Shown piece after piece: positions 23,613 through 35,136 of a DNA stretch of 64,000 nucleotides. The position numbers and the translations under genes are program-made. The notes beneath the pieces were generated by a model, which worked only from the letters and a program-made list of their open reading frames with translations, was not told the DNA's origin and did no database searches. Source of the stretch: Aquatica leii (taxonomy: Eukaryota; Arthropoda; Insecta; Coleoptera; Lampyridae). The stretch's first letter is position 1. The number at the start of each line of letters is the position of its first letter. The DNA is taken from the NCBI GenBank assembly GCA_035610365.1, contig CM069437.1, forward strand, positions 57,808,093-57,872,092, read 5' to 3'.

Positions 23613-25251
23613 TTTACCAAAGGGGTAAGTTATATCGAAGTGCACAAATATAAGGGTCAGTTAATATGATCTTACTGAAGTCGCGAAGAAAAATTTTAAA
23701 CAAATTATAGCAGGTTAAGAAATCAATACAAACGTGTACATATCACTTCAAAATGGTTTTATAACGACACAACCGTAAAAAACTATGTAGATATTCTTTT
23801 ATCATTCCTTACATTACGTTTTTACATTAGCAAAGTTAAGAAAAAATTATTAAAAACTACCTATTCTATAAAAACAACAAAAACTAATCAGATTCTTTAT
23901 TGTATGGATAAGTAAAACGGGTATAATAGTTATGATAAACAATATTGCTATATTTAAGGCGTAAGAAGGTTTTACAACACTTGCACAAATGTTTCGACTA
24001 ACGTGTCGTTTTGGACGCATAATAAAATGAATATGTTTTTCTTTTATTGCATACTATTACTCCAACTGTGTTTAGGTCGGTGCAAGCGCTTTTGTCATAG
24101 TGTTTGATAAATTTAAACCTTTAGATTCAAGGTTTATGCATACCAGTGGTAATATCGGCTTGTTTTTTACTTGTTTCGGCAGTAACTGATGACTTAAAAG
24201 ATTAATAAAGAATTGACGTCGTATTTTTACATTCTGATTGAGCATGTGAACAGTTTTTTTCGTGAATCCCGGCAATATTCAAAACGACATGAAATATAAC
24301 TATTGGTCATCTGCTGTTTCTGACAACATTATATGTACCATCCGTTTGGTCTACAGTATCTACTGCTGATTTAATTCCACTAAAATTATCAATTATTTCT
24401 GGTTTTTGGTTTTCTGGATTTACTGCGTCATCAAAGTGTTGAAACTAAAATTACGTTGTTTGTTTTTTTTGGTACACACATACACAAAAGTGCAAACACG
24501 TTGTTACAAGAGTTTTCTCATAACTTAATTGCTGGTGATTATCTCAGTATGATTCGGCAAGAGGATCGCAAGTCTCAATGTACTAAGTATAACGAAAAAT
24601 TAAAAAGACGCCAAAACGGTTAGAAACTAGATTGGAAAGCACCGTTTAAATCTTTCCAATGCTGAAAGAGAACAAATGAGAACACACAGATTGTGACAAA
24701 ATATTTTGTTATTTTATCACAAAAAGAAACATTAGAAAAGAGAAGCGAAGTAGATTTACATAGTTGCGATCAATTGCCAGTACATAGGTACAGATCACAT
24801 ACAGTAATGGTTGATGCAAACCTTCTTCGATTGGACAACAGGTCGGACATAAAATTAATTTGTTGGTCTAACTTTTACATTCTATTTTTTAATAATTACA
24901 CACAAAAAAGTTTTATAATTAATTGTGACAACAACTTAATATGTACGTACAGTCGTGCGTCCAAACGACTGACAACGTTGATATACTACTTACAATTTAT
25001 TTTTTTAATTATGCGGCTAGCTAGCGGCAACTTTCCCAGAATTTCTCAAACAAACACGTACATATGGTGTTATCACAAATTAGTTTATTTCGGTTTATAT
25101 GATTCATGAGAAAAAACCAGATACGCCAAGCTGTCCTCAGATTAATATTGATATTTAGATAAATGGGCTTTCCAATACGGTTATAATTGTAATAATTAAT
25201 CAAAGGTTTCAATATTTTTAATCAACGTAAGTGCAACATCCTTTTTATTAC
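23613..25251. other. AT-rich stretch, only doubtful ORFs
   Basis: A 138-codon frame at 24693-25109 lacks an ATG at its start and matches nothing I know. The minus frame at 24072-24275 reads KIRRQFFINLLSHQLLPKQV, which faintly recalls the C-terminal part of piggyBac-derived transposases, but is too short to call. Confidence 0.4.
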
Positions 25252-25283
25252 ATTGTAGATTGTAACGTCATCATAAAAAAATT

Positions 25284-25316
25284 AAAATGTTTTGACACGA
25301 TGTCATCTTCAGGTTT
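25284..25316 (-). ncRNA. Hammerhead relic, family D, left copy
   Basis: CTGAAGA is intact (25306-25312 on the minus strand) and stem II is GACA/TGTC, but GAAA has become AAAA and the cleavage triplet is lost. Confidence 0.5.
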
Positions 25317-25647
25317 CTAAAATATATATATAATCAGTTAAATCGAACTTAAAAACATATAAATTAGTAAATTTACAGATTAATTTAAATAACATAAATA
25401 AATGTCAAAATTACGACAACGAGTTGACGTAGGATTATAAATAAATAAGACAAAGGTAATAATTAATAAAAAGTGAAAAAATATAATTGATTGAAAAAAA
25501 AAAAGAAATTGCTTATTATCATTAATCATTTCATTCAGTGATTTATTTGGATAAGTTTTATGTTCTTTAACAATTTCTTTAATCTCTACAAAAATTACTT
25601 TAATTCTTTTATTACAAATGTAAAGAAATTCATAATATTTATTTAAA

Positions 25648-26260
25648 TCAAAGCTGTGAACATTTACGTCTAGTTTGATCTATATAAAAAGAATTGCAAT
25701 TAATACATTTTAATTTATATACTTCTGATTTATCAAGAATGTCAATTTTATCTTTTGTATTAACTAATAAAGATTTTAAATTATTCTTAAATGAAAATAA
25801 AATATTAATAATACCATTTTTAAATAAATTTTGAAATTTAAATGAAGAAATTTCTATGTATGGAAGAGAAAAATAAAATTTTGATTCATTGGAATTGGAA
25901 GTTAAACTTATCAAGTTTCTTAATTTTTATAGAAAAACTAATTTTATGTTGTAATCTTTTTATAAGAGATAAAGGATAGACATTAGTATTTGCTAAATGA
26001 TAAATAATTTTAAGTTCTTTATTAAAATTATGTTTGTTAAGAGGAAAATTACATAATTAATTTTTGATTACTTATTTAGTTAGTTTAGTAGATAGACGAA
26101 AGCCAAATTCTTAAACTTCATCTTTAACAGAAGTGACAATTTTATAAATTTCCTTGTTGAGAAACTGTTTAACTAGAGAAGTATATTGATGATACAACGA
26201 TAAATTTAAATTGTCTCTAACTTTATACCAATATTTAATACTAATAAATACTAATCGTTA
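25648..26260 (-). pseudogene. PLE family D protein remnant, left copy
   Basis: The upstream part reads YHQYTSLVKQFLNKEIYKIV and KELKIIYHLANTNVYP in a PLE linker style. The downstream ORF (25648-25914) has SLPYIEISSF, NTKDKIDILDKSEVYKLKC and CNSFYIDQTRRK, the join into the GIY-YIG endonuclease. The normal glycine in Y-I-G-x-T is D. The parts lie in more than one frame, and the endonuclease is cut after about 20 residues. Non-functional. Confidence 0.7.
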
Positions 26261-26766
26261 TCTTTTATTTCTTATAAAAACATTACAACATAAAATTAGT
26301 TTTTCTATAGAAGTTAAAAACCTGACAAGTTTAAGTTCCCATTCTAATGAACTAAAAATTTATTTTTCTTCTTCCATACATAGGAATTAAATTTTAAAAT
26401 TTATTTAAAAGTTGTAATATTATTTAATTTTTACCCAAGAATAAATAAAAATCTTTATCAGTTAAAACAAAAGATAAAATTGAAATTCTTAATAAATCAG
26501 TTTATAAATTAAAATGTATTAATTGCAGTTCTTTTTATATAGATCAAACTGGACGTAAATTTCATACTAGATTTTTAGAACATTTATTATGCATTAAAAA
26601 TAATAATATATTTAACTACCCATCTAAATCTTCGTTTGCTAATCATATCTTAAATTTTAATTATTCTTTTGATTTAAATAAAGATTATGAAATTCTTCAT
26701 AATCATAATAAAGGAATAAGACTAATTATAAATGATAATAAACAATTTCTTTTTTTTTTCAATTAA
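26230..26766 (+). pseudogene. PLE family D protein remnant, right copy
   Basis: The plus strand has a decayed linker and then, from about 26470, VYKLKCINCSSFYIDQTGRK followed by RFLEHLLCIKN and a short C-terminal tail ending just before the TTAA where piggyBac 1 sits. The endonuclease is better kept here than in the left copy, but the polymerase is missing. Confidence 0.7.
26763..26766. repeat. TTAA target site of piggyBac 1, left
   Basis: TTAA is duplicated at 29203-29206. Removing 26767-29206 restores continuous alignment with the left PLE copy. Confidence 0.9.
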
Positions 26767-26782
26767 CCCATGTATGCCCGTT

Positions 26783-26798
26783 GTACTCGCTTGAGTAC
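26783..26798. promoter_or_regulatory. GTAC palindrome, piggyBac 1 left end
   Basis: GTACTCGCTTGAGTAC, 16 bp beginning 16 bases inside the element. Possible transposase binding site. Confidence 0.5.
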
Positions 26799-27110
26799 AA
26801 TTAATTTTTAGCCCTGGGGTGGGATCTATGTGTTAACATTGTAAAGTATAATTGCAGAATCGTTATCCCTGCAGTTTTCTGACAGACAATTTGCGCTTTT
26901 TTTATTCTATGTTATAATAGATACACGTGCATCAGGTTTTGTGTGTTGAATGGTGACTAGTTGATAATATTATTCAAATTTACAATTTCTTTTTAAATTT
27001 GGAAATTTAGTTTCTTGGAATATAACAAAAAAATGTGTATAAACAAGATTCTTTTGTTAGGTAATTGAAAACTTTGTTACATCTTATTTCGTGTTGAGGT
27101 TAACATGAGT

Positions 27111-27126
27111 GTATTCGAATGAGTAC
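27111..27126. promoter_or_regulatory. GTAC-like palindrome before piggyBac 1 transposase
   Basis: GTATTCGAATGAGTAC, a one-step-decayed member of the same 16-bp family, 77 bases before the putative ATG at 27203. Confidence 0.45.
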
Positions 27127-27202
27127 ACTGGGCAGATGCAGGATACATTTTTGGGTATTTTCTTGCTCTAAAAATTTCTATACTTTTAGGCATTTTTTTA
27201 TG

Positions 27203-28991
27203 ATGGAAAATCTCAATAAAACTCCCACTTCATCTTTTTATGGAAAAAGATTTACACTAGCATCTGCAGAAGATACCATAGCAAATGTAACATCAACCTC
27301 AGAAATAGATGTGGTAATTATTCCGGCCCGAACCCGGTTACCAAACTGATGAAAAGGAGTTAGATGAAAATGATCTGGTTACAGCTCATCTACCTCGTGA
27401 TGTTCCAGAAGAAGTTGAAGTAGCGATGGAGAATGATAGCGATGAAGAATACAACATGCCACTATCTAAGATTTGTACAACACTATCAAAAAAAGCAAAA
27501 ATAAGTCAGCCCAAGTGGAGCACCCTACAAGTAAATGTGAGAATGACATCTACTAATAGCAACTCGATTCGTTTGAGTAAAGTACGAGAACTAGCTATAA
27601 TGGTATTAAAATTTTTGAAAAACTGTTTGACGAACAAGTTGTCAATCTTATAGTAGAACAAACAAATAAATATGCTAAAGCCAGTAATAATCACAGTTTT
27701 AAAGTTACAAGTGACGAAATCAAGGTTTTTGTAGGTGTGCTTCTTTTTAGCAGTTACCATAAATTACCTCGTACGCGTTTATATTGGTGTTTAGACGAAG
27801 ACGTGAATGTGCCATTTATCTTAAACTGTATTAGTAGAAATAGGTTCGAGGAGATAAAAAAATATATACACTTGGCAGATAATACCCAGATTGACAAAAA
27901 TGATATAATGTTCAAAGTACGATCATTGATGAACTTACTGAATAAAAAGTTACAACAGTTCGAATTTTTCACAAATGTTCATCCATTGATGAAGCGATGG
28001 TACGTTATTTTGGACATCATTCTGCGAAACAGTTCATCAAAGGTAAACTAGTACCGTTCGGCTATAAAGACTGGATGTTATGTAGCTCCAGTGGCTATTT
28101 TTATGCTTTTAATACTTTCTAGCTAAGCCGACCAATAGTGAAATTGAAATTCCGAAGTCCACATTTCTCGTGGAATCACAGGTGGTAATTGATCTTTTAA
28201 AAGTTGTCAAAGAACCTGCTGATCACATCGTGTTCTTTGACAATTATTTTGCGAGTTACGATCTGCTGATTACTTTGAGAGAGAAAGGTAAACGAGCTAC
28301 CGGAACTGTGCGAGAGAACCGCACTAAAAAATGTCCTATCCTTTCTTCCGGCCAGATGAAAAAAAGACCGTGGTACTTTTGATTACCGTTACGATCAAGA
28401 AAATTCTCTCTTTTTTGTGAGATGGCATGACAATAGCGTCGTTGCAATGGCTACCAATTACGACGGCATTGAACCAATGTCACAAGTAAAAAGATGGTCG
28501 TCAAAGAAAAAGGAAAAAATATTAGTACCCCAACCAAAGCTTTTCAATACCTACAATGCGTACATGGAAGGGGTGGATCTTTTAGATCAATCTGTCAACA
28601 GTTACGGAGTTGCAATTCATGGCAAAAGTAATGGTGGGTTCTTTTTACCCACATGATAAACGTCACTATTGTAAGCGCATGGAGACTATATCAAGTCGCT
28701 TTCCCACAAGACCTCATGAATTTGTTGTTATTTCAACGAAATGTCACCCGCCATTACTTACGGTCTTATAACAAGGCCATTCAAAAAAGATCAACTTCAA
28801 GACGACCATCCGGTTCATTACCCAGCAGTTTACTGGACGATCCAAAAGGCCACTTTCCGAAGAAATTGTCGAATCAACTTTGATGCAGCGTGTGTCACAG
28901 CAGAATTAGGTGAGCTTGTGAGAAGTCCAATGTTACTCTTTGTGTTGAGAGAGACTGTTTCAAGATATTTCACATACGCAATTAATTTTTA
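27203..28991 (+). pseudogene. piggyBac transposase remnant 1
   Basis: It starts MENLNKTPTSSFYGKRF, similar to the start inferred for piggyBac 2. Pieces in several frames match the family: LPRTRLYWCLDEDVNVPFI and SRNRFEEIKKYIHLADN (about 27760-27890), SIDEAMVRYFGHHSAKQF with the first catalytic Asp (about 27985), VPFGYKDWMLCSS, FFDNYFASYDLL with the second Asp (about 28237), and YMEGVDLLDQ with the third (about 28563). A cysteine-rich C-terminus (RCSVCHSR, DCFKIFH) follows, with one Cys of the usual set changed. Several frame changes and stops interrupt it, so it is inactive. Unlike copy 2, it keeps the segment between the first and second Asp. Confidence 0.85.
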
Positions 28992-29064
28992 ACACATCGA
29001 TTGACTATTTTTGAATAAATATTTTTTTTGTTTTTTGTTGACTTATATTCTATATGTGCCGGAT

Positions 29065-29080
29065 GTACTCATTTGAGTAC
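29065..29080. promoter_or_regulatory. GTAC palindrome, piggyBac 1 right end
   Basis: GTACTCATTTGAGTAC, 16 bp, the same outer bases as the left-end copy and about 120 bases from the right end. Confidence 0.5.
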
Positions 29081-29380
29081 ATTTTTTTTCTTACGTTTTA
29101 GGCTGAAAATGAAGCATACATGACAAAAATATACTGTACTGGACTAGATTCAATCATCAATAATTGTATTAATCTTTCACAAGATTGGTGAGCATTAATG
29201 GGTTAATTACATTTTTTTACTTTTTATCAATTACTTTTGTCTTATTTATTTGTAATTCTATATGTCAATTTGTTGTCATGTAATTTTTGACATTTACTTA
29301 TTTTATTTAAATTAATCTGTAAGTTTATTAATTTATATGTTTTTAAGTTCGATTTAGCTGATTATATATATATAATTTAG

Positions 29381-29414
29381 AAACCTGAAGATGACATCTT
29401 GTCGAAACATGTCG
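29381..29414 (+). ncRNA. Hammerhead ribozyme, complete core, family D
   Basis: CTGAAGA at 29385-29391, stem II GACA (29393-29396) pairing with TGTC (29400-29403), GAAA at 29404-29407, then CATGTC with a minimal stem III and GTC cleavage triplet ending at 29413. All conserved core bases are in place. It lies in the 3' end of the right-hand PLE copy, as known for PLE hammerheads. Confidence 0.75.
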
Positions 29415-29453
29415 CTTTAATTAATTTTAAATAAAATAATAATTATATTGTAG

Positions 29454-32400
29454 GGAAAGCTTTGTGGAGATTTTTTAAAATACCATACATGATTAAGTTT
29501 ATTGATTTTATTTTTCAACATTATATTTTTGTAACTTATTAAATAGTAAGTATAAATACAAACATTGCTATAATTTTTACGATTGAAGCTGTTTATGTGT
29601 AGAACCAAATTTCTTGCAAATTGCTCGAGTTGTAATTAACTAAATCGTTTATGTTTGGTAATAACCGTGCAATAAACACTTATATACAATGCTGAAACGT
29701 TGTATGTACGTACGCTACTAAATAAATATAATTTTTTTTTATAAAATAGTTACGTAAATGCAAAAAAAATGGAAACATTTTAAATTGTATTAAAAAGTAT
29801 ATATTGTTAGAAGTAATCATATTTTAAGAACTAAAACGCAATGTACTAAAACTTTTTAAGCAGAGTAGAAACAGTTGAATTTGTTAGAATTAATGATCTC
29901 GGCAGTCGACACTTGTAAATCTTAAAGAATCTTCTAGATGACAAATCCAGTACGTTTTAAAATTTGAATTTGCGCCAACCTAACTTGAGCATACTTGGTG
30001 TAAAATTTATTGTTGCGTCTTAAATTTGAAGTGGTAAACAATTATTTTCTGCAGAAAAACATATACAGAATTGGTACAAAAACGACAATGATAAAATGTA
30101 AATATTTTGATGCGCTTCATTAAACGAGCGACAATGTTTAACAATGTATGTATGTATGTGCTTCTATCAACTTCAGAAGTACGTGTCAAGCGAAACTCTT
30201 GTATATGCACTTACTATCTTATGTTATGCACGTAGCTGTACAAGTACCTTGTGTATTGTATAAATATGACGTTGGTGCATGATCACGAGCGTGTACTTAC
30301 GTAAAGCCACATGTATTTTATTAAAACTTCACCTAAAGCAACTTTTATCATATATATTTTCTTTCCAACTTTAGAACAATAGATACGTCTTTTGAGAGAA
30401 CTAAGAAAAACATGTATTGTATTTCCAATCCAAACTTTAATTTTTTCTCAAAGAAACACAAAACGAACAATAATTCAACAGTTTTAAAGTTGTTGATATA
30501 ATACAGTATTAATTAAAAAAATGTTAACTTAATTTCTAATATTTTAAATTTAAAATGTGTATAAACATGTTTTTATTAATATCTTGATTGTATTCAAATA
30601 AAGTTTGCTTTTCATTATTAAATAAGTTTCGTCTGTCTTTGCCCAAGAAATTTTCACCACAGATTTTTAGTTTTTAGAAATAATTTTATCAAGTTAAAAA
30701 CTTTAATATCTGTTTGTTTTTTCAACTCTAATAAAGAAAAATATATGTGCCATTTGTAGAAAATCTATATTTTTTGTTAGGGTAACTCATCAACTAAAAG
30801 TCATATGTGCTTAACAACAAAAAATTAAATTTTCTAACACAATTAGGTAGTTCTTATTATTAAAATATATGACTTTATGTGTTAAATTTAATTCTATCTA
30901 AATAAAAAGCAAATCGAACAATAGTCACGTTAAGTACAAAGTTGAAACTTGCATAAATAGACGTAAAATTAAAGTGCTTGTTCTAGTAGACATTTTAACT
31001 ACAACTATGTTAAATTTACTTAATTTTTTTTCAAAATTGCAGTAGAAAATTAAATATTAAAATTTTGGTACAAAGATTTGTTTTTTTTTTGACAAATCTG
31101 GAAATTCCAAAACAAAGTTAAAGCATTATATTAAATAAATGTATTTTGCAAAAACCAAAAATTGTGCAAAATAAAGCAAGCTAACACAAGTTTGGCGTTT
31201 TGCAACTTCTTATTAGAACTATAAAAAAATCAAAAACCTGTTGTAAAAATCACGTTTTTCACTATCTGGCAAGATCTTGACTTGTTTTTAACAAATATAA
31301 ATGAAAATGGCTATTTAGTTATATGATCAATTTGAAATAACTTATATATTTGTTATGAATTGTAATAAAAAAATACAACACTGAATAAAGAACGTATAAT
31401 AAAATACATTAATTAAAAGCACGGCAAGCAATCGTAAGCACAGACCTCAAGGTGATGGGTTGAATGAAATAATTACAAAGACGTGAACTCCGTTAATTTA
31501 TTAACTATACTTAATTAACTATTTACATTAAAGAACAATGAACAATAATTGAATTAAACATATTTAGAATAAAACAGTATTTAAAATAAAATATTTGGAC
31601 GCCAACCACATTTAAGTGATGAATAAAAAGTGTAAAATCTTACACCTAATAAGTAATTAATATTAAATGCAAATGTCGTAAACGTTTGATTTGTTATCGA
31701 GTGAAAAGTTTTAATAACACTACTCAACTATTTGAAGATAAAATGCAGTATCTTAATTTTATTTGACTCACCATGTTTAATATAACGTTATTGGATATCT
31801 TCTATTTTTAGCACATACTTTCTTCTTGTGATAAAATTCTTCAACAGGAATGTAGATTTCAAAACACACCAGCCAGCATGAATTATCAATGTATAATAAA
31901 CTTCATTAACGAAAAATCTAGTAATTAATCGACAAAACCAAAATGAAAGATCCAGAATAAAAATCCAATAAACGAAAAGATCCAATAAAAAGAAAGATCC
32001 AAATAAAAAGAAAAAGACCCTAAATACAAATTATTAGAATGGTTTTTTAAATGACATCATGTACTTACGTCACACCTTCAATTTAACGGTCTTCGAAATA
32101 AATTTTCCTTTGTCTAACGTATTGCACAATATTGCGAAATAACTAAAAATGTTGAATTCAATAGAAAAATTATATCAAAATAAAGGTAAACTCACCAATA
32201 ATTAGATGGAATAAATAAAAATTAAATTACATGGGTTTTTACGCCATAATCAAGAAAATTTTATCTTCCCCTTGCATCACTACGACACGCGCAAGATGTT
32301 CACACGGAAGTGAAGTTCAACCTTCTACTCAAGTCAACTACGCAGACGCCTCCGAAATACAACGCGACCTTGTGAAACTGAATAAATTTACGTGCAATAT

Positions 32401-34890
32401 TAGTTGCAAAAAATAAACGAATGTAAAATTGAATTTTAATTGTAATGAATTCAAACGGGACGTTACAGAATTACAAATTTTTAAGAAACTTTAACTTATT
32501 CACCAAGCTTCAGTTGCAATTCAATTTTTTTTGACAATTACATTGTAGAAGCTCAAATATACCACAACTGATACACCCAATGCCAAGTTTGGTGTTTTCA
32601 GATATGTTTTAACAAAAATTGCATTTAATATATTTAGTTAGTTAACACTAGACTTATAGGTGTTATCGTTATAAGCTTTTAATAATTAAGCAAGTGTTAA
32701 AAAAATGCTTACAATTGACGCTTGAGCGGTTGTTGCTTTGTTGGTGTTTGGTTGGTCTTTAGGGATCAATGTTGTTAAGAGTAATTGCATTTTGAGTCGT
32801 CAGTTCTTAGTTTTTAACTGTGCTTTTATTAAAGCTAACAAAAAAGAATACTTCTATTTTCTAGTTCAAATGCTACAGCAAGCTGTTCATGGGCCACTTG
32901 TTATAGATTTTGTAGACATCTAATTTGTAAATCAGTGCTCTACTAAGTTTATTGCAAAAACAACCTCTGAAAATTGGAAATCAAAAGGACTGTGATCATT
33001 AGTAGTTGGTTAAGCAATTATTGTTGCAATTACTTTGTTAATTTGCTGGGTAGGATTGACTTCGAAAGTATAGAGTGACGTTAGACGGTGATTAGTGACG
33101 TATTGATAGATAGCATCTCAAAACATTCCACTACCATATATGAATTCGTTGTCCATTACATTAATTTTTGCGTACACACTCAGATTGACCAAGGTAGTTT
33201 TTTTTAGATGTGAAAGTTTAACTTATTTTGTAAAAAAGTCTTAAAATAATAAAATATAAATGTCTTGTTGCTGAACAGGTCTATTAAATTAGAACTACAA
33301 GACAACCAATATTGTTTGGATTGGTATAAAGTAAAACAAAAATTAATAGATTGTAACTTCTAAATTAAAGTTAAATAAATAATTAAAAACGGTAACACAT
33401 GTACAATACCTGTTTATTTCAAATAAAAACAGGTAATAACAATTACTTAAAACAACTGATGTTCAATATGTTGTCCTTCAGCAAAAACAAACATTACGAA
33501 GCTTATCAACTTCAATACTTCAAACACTTTCATTGGAGAATCGTTAAATAAATTCAATTGTATCACAAGTTGTCAGCCAAAGCTATGGATTAAAATCGTT
33601 AAATCGCCATTTTGTAAAACTTACCCAAAAGTGTTCAATCTTAACAATCCAACAGAAATCTGTGTGTGAATAGCCGTAATGCAGATAAATTCTTGAGTGA
33701 GCACATCTAAAAATGAATTTTAATAAACGTTAAATTTACAGAATAAATTCTTACCTAACGACTAGTTTCAAGCAAACATGTGCTGATAAGTAAAAACTTT
33801 GTTAAATTTTGTGGTTTTTATTAGCGCTTTCAAATAGAAAAAAACGTCATAAGCAAGAACAAACTTATTTAAGCGTCAAAATCTTTCACCAACGTACGCT
33901 ATTCGTGGTGGATAATCAGTACGACTAATTTTACGAAATCTAAAAATCCAAATAACACGAGACATTAGGATATATATGGTTAAACATAATTTAAAAAAAT
34001 GCATGTAGGATGTCTATACGACAGGTCTTAAAATGTAATTCAAAGCGGAAATCCTTGTTGCAAGTTACTAGATAGATTAAATACACCTTTAATATTACAC
34101 ATCTGGAAATCCTATGTGAAAACAAGCTTTGCTTACTTGATATTCAAAAAAATACTAGGTTTTTTTCAAAATCTGTTTACGGCAGCGGTGTAACCAGTTA
34201 CAAGGTTCTTATGGCGGCGGCGCGTGTAATGATGCCAGAAACTAGAAGACGATGTATATGTAAATTATTTTGAAACAGTAATATCTAATTATTCGAAACA
34301 AACACACTGTAACTATTTTCAAAAAACAAGAGAACCAAAACCAATTTTCCTGATGTAATAAGAGCAGTAAATGAACGTCACATCGTAATTATAACTTTTT
34401 ATAAAAATAACTATGGTTATTTCAATAAGAAACAATTTCACTTTGTAACATTACATCATATATGAAAACCATCGTTAATTTACAGATGTTTTTGTAGCAA
34501 TGCTTGACAGAAATCATAACGTCAGAGTTTGTAGTCTAAGTTTACTAAAAACCCGTTTTTTAAATAGTTAAAACCGATTAAAAATTTTGTTAAATTAAAC
34601 TCAGGTTAGTTTCAAAATGCGGTCATATCATTAGTTATTGGTTTTGTGCTAATTAATAATGTTACAAAATTTTAAAATTAACCATAGGTTAGTTAATTTG
34701 GAGTTTGAAACTTAATTGAAACACGGGGTCTAAATTACCAAATTTCTTTAGTGTTAATGCAACAAAACTTTGAGACATTGGGCAATTGACTAGAACCCAG
34801 ATTAATTATAACAATAAACAAATTATTTTATATTAAAATATTTAAACATATATAATATTAAATATCTATTCAACTTCTAATAATTATTTA
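29454..34890. other. Long AT-rich stretch without a supported gene
   Basis: No recognisable protein in any frame beyond short ORFs. A GC-richer patch at about 32260-32390 (plus ORF 32231-32416) has normal codon-like composition but matches nothing I know. A minus-strand reading near 33430-33520 (EGQHIEH) may be the end of an old mariner-like transposase. There are short ATGT runs at about 30143. Confidence 0.4.
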
Positions 34891-35136
34891 TTAATTGTTT
34901 CGTTTGGGAAATAAAGTCTTAATTTTTTTTAATTTTTTTATTTATCTAGCTTTTGCAGCAAATTTGTTGCTTCATCAGAAAAAATTATAAATATTCACAC
35001 AAACTTCGACAGCGTTATAATAATTTTTAAATTAAAATATGTCAATTTGACATATAACGCAGTCGAAGTTTGTGCGAAAGCTAGATAAATAAAAAAATAA
35101 AAACATTTAACTTTATTTCTGAAACAAAACAATTAA
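34891..35136. mobile_element. PLE family E: small inverted pair of 3' ends
   Basis: A 246-bp insertion-like unit beginning TTAATTGTTT and ending AAACAATTAA. Left arm (34891-35019) and right arm (35053-35136) are reverse complements with an internal deletion in the right arm; they share AAACTTCGAC and CTAGATAAATAA. A hammerhead-like motif lies in the left arm. No coding sequence is included. The interpretation as PLE ends rests on the ribozyme-like motif and on the same layout as the other PLE loci. Confidence 0.5.
34947..34978 (-). ncRNA. Hammerhead-like motif, family E
   Basis: On the minus strand: CTGATGA (34972-34978), a strong stem II (GCAACAAA/TTTGCTGC), AAAA in place of GAAA, then GCTA. 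The right arm (about 35075-35084) keeps GCGAAAGCTA, so the ancestral reading was probably GAAAG-CTA: stem III with G-C instead of C-G and a CUA triplet. Confidence 0.5.

Larger units (their letters stand above)
26767..29202 (+). mobile_element. piggyBac-family transposon 1
   Basis: A 2436-bp DNA transposon with CCC...GGG ends, short terminal inverted repeats (CCCATGTATGC and, inverted, CCCATTAATGC) and a TTAA duplication. It contains a broken transposase on the plus strand and three 16-bp palindromes (26783-26798, 27111-27126, 29065-29080). An AATAAA lies near 29014 after the coding part. It inserted into the 3' non-coding part of a PLE family D copy. Confidence 0.9.
25259..29446. mobile_element. 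PLE family D: two truncated copies head to head
   Basis: One copy runs on the minus strand from about 26230 down to 25259, the other on the plus strand from about 26230 to 29446, interrupted by piggyBac 1 (26767-29202). Their truncated 5' sides meet near 26230 and their 3' ends point outward. A candidate 7-bp target duplication ATTGTAG lies at 25252-25258 and 29447-29453. The two copies are alignable throughout, including coding remnants, 3' non-coding sequence and the terminal hammerhead-like motif. Confidence 0.8.

Noticed and set aside
24072-24275. Piece resembling a piggyBac-derived protein C-terminus
   Set aside because: The match is a short R-R-x-F-x-x-x-L pattern only; no terminal repeats or catalytic residues nearby.
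24693-25109. 138-codon ORF
   Set aside because: It lacks an ATG at the start, has mixed hydrophobic composition and matches no known family.
33430-33960. Possible mariner-like transposase C-terminus on the minus strand (EGQHIEH near the end)
   Set aside because: Only a handful of residues resemble the GxHFEHLL-type ending and the upstream proline-rich block could not be confirmed; below the level for a feature.
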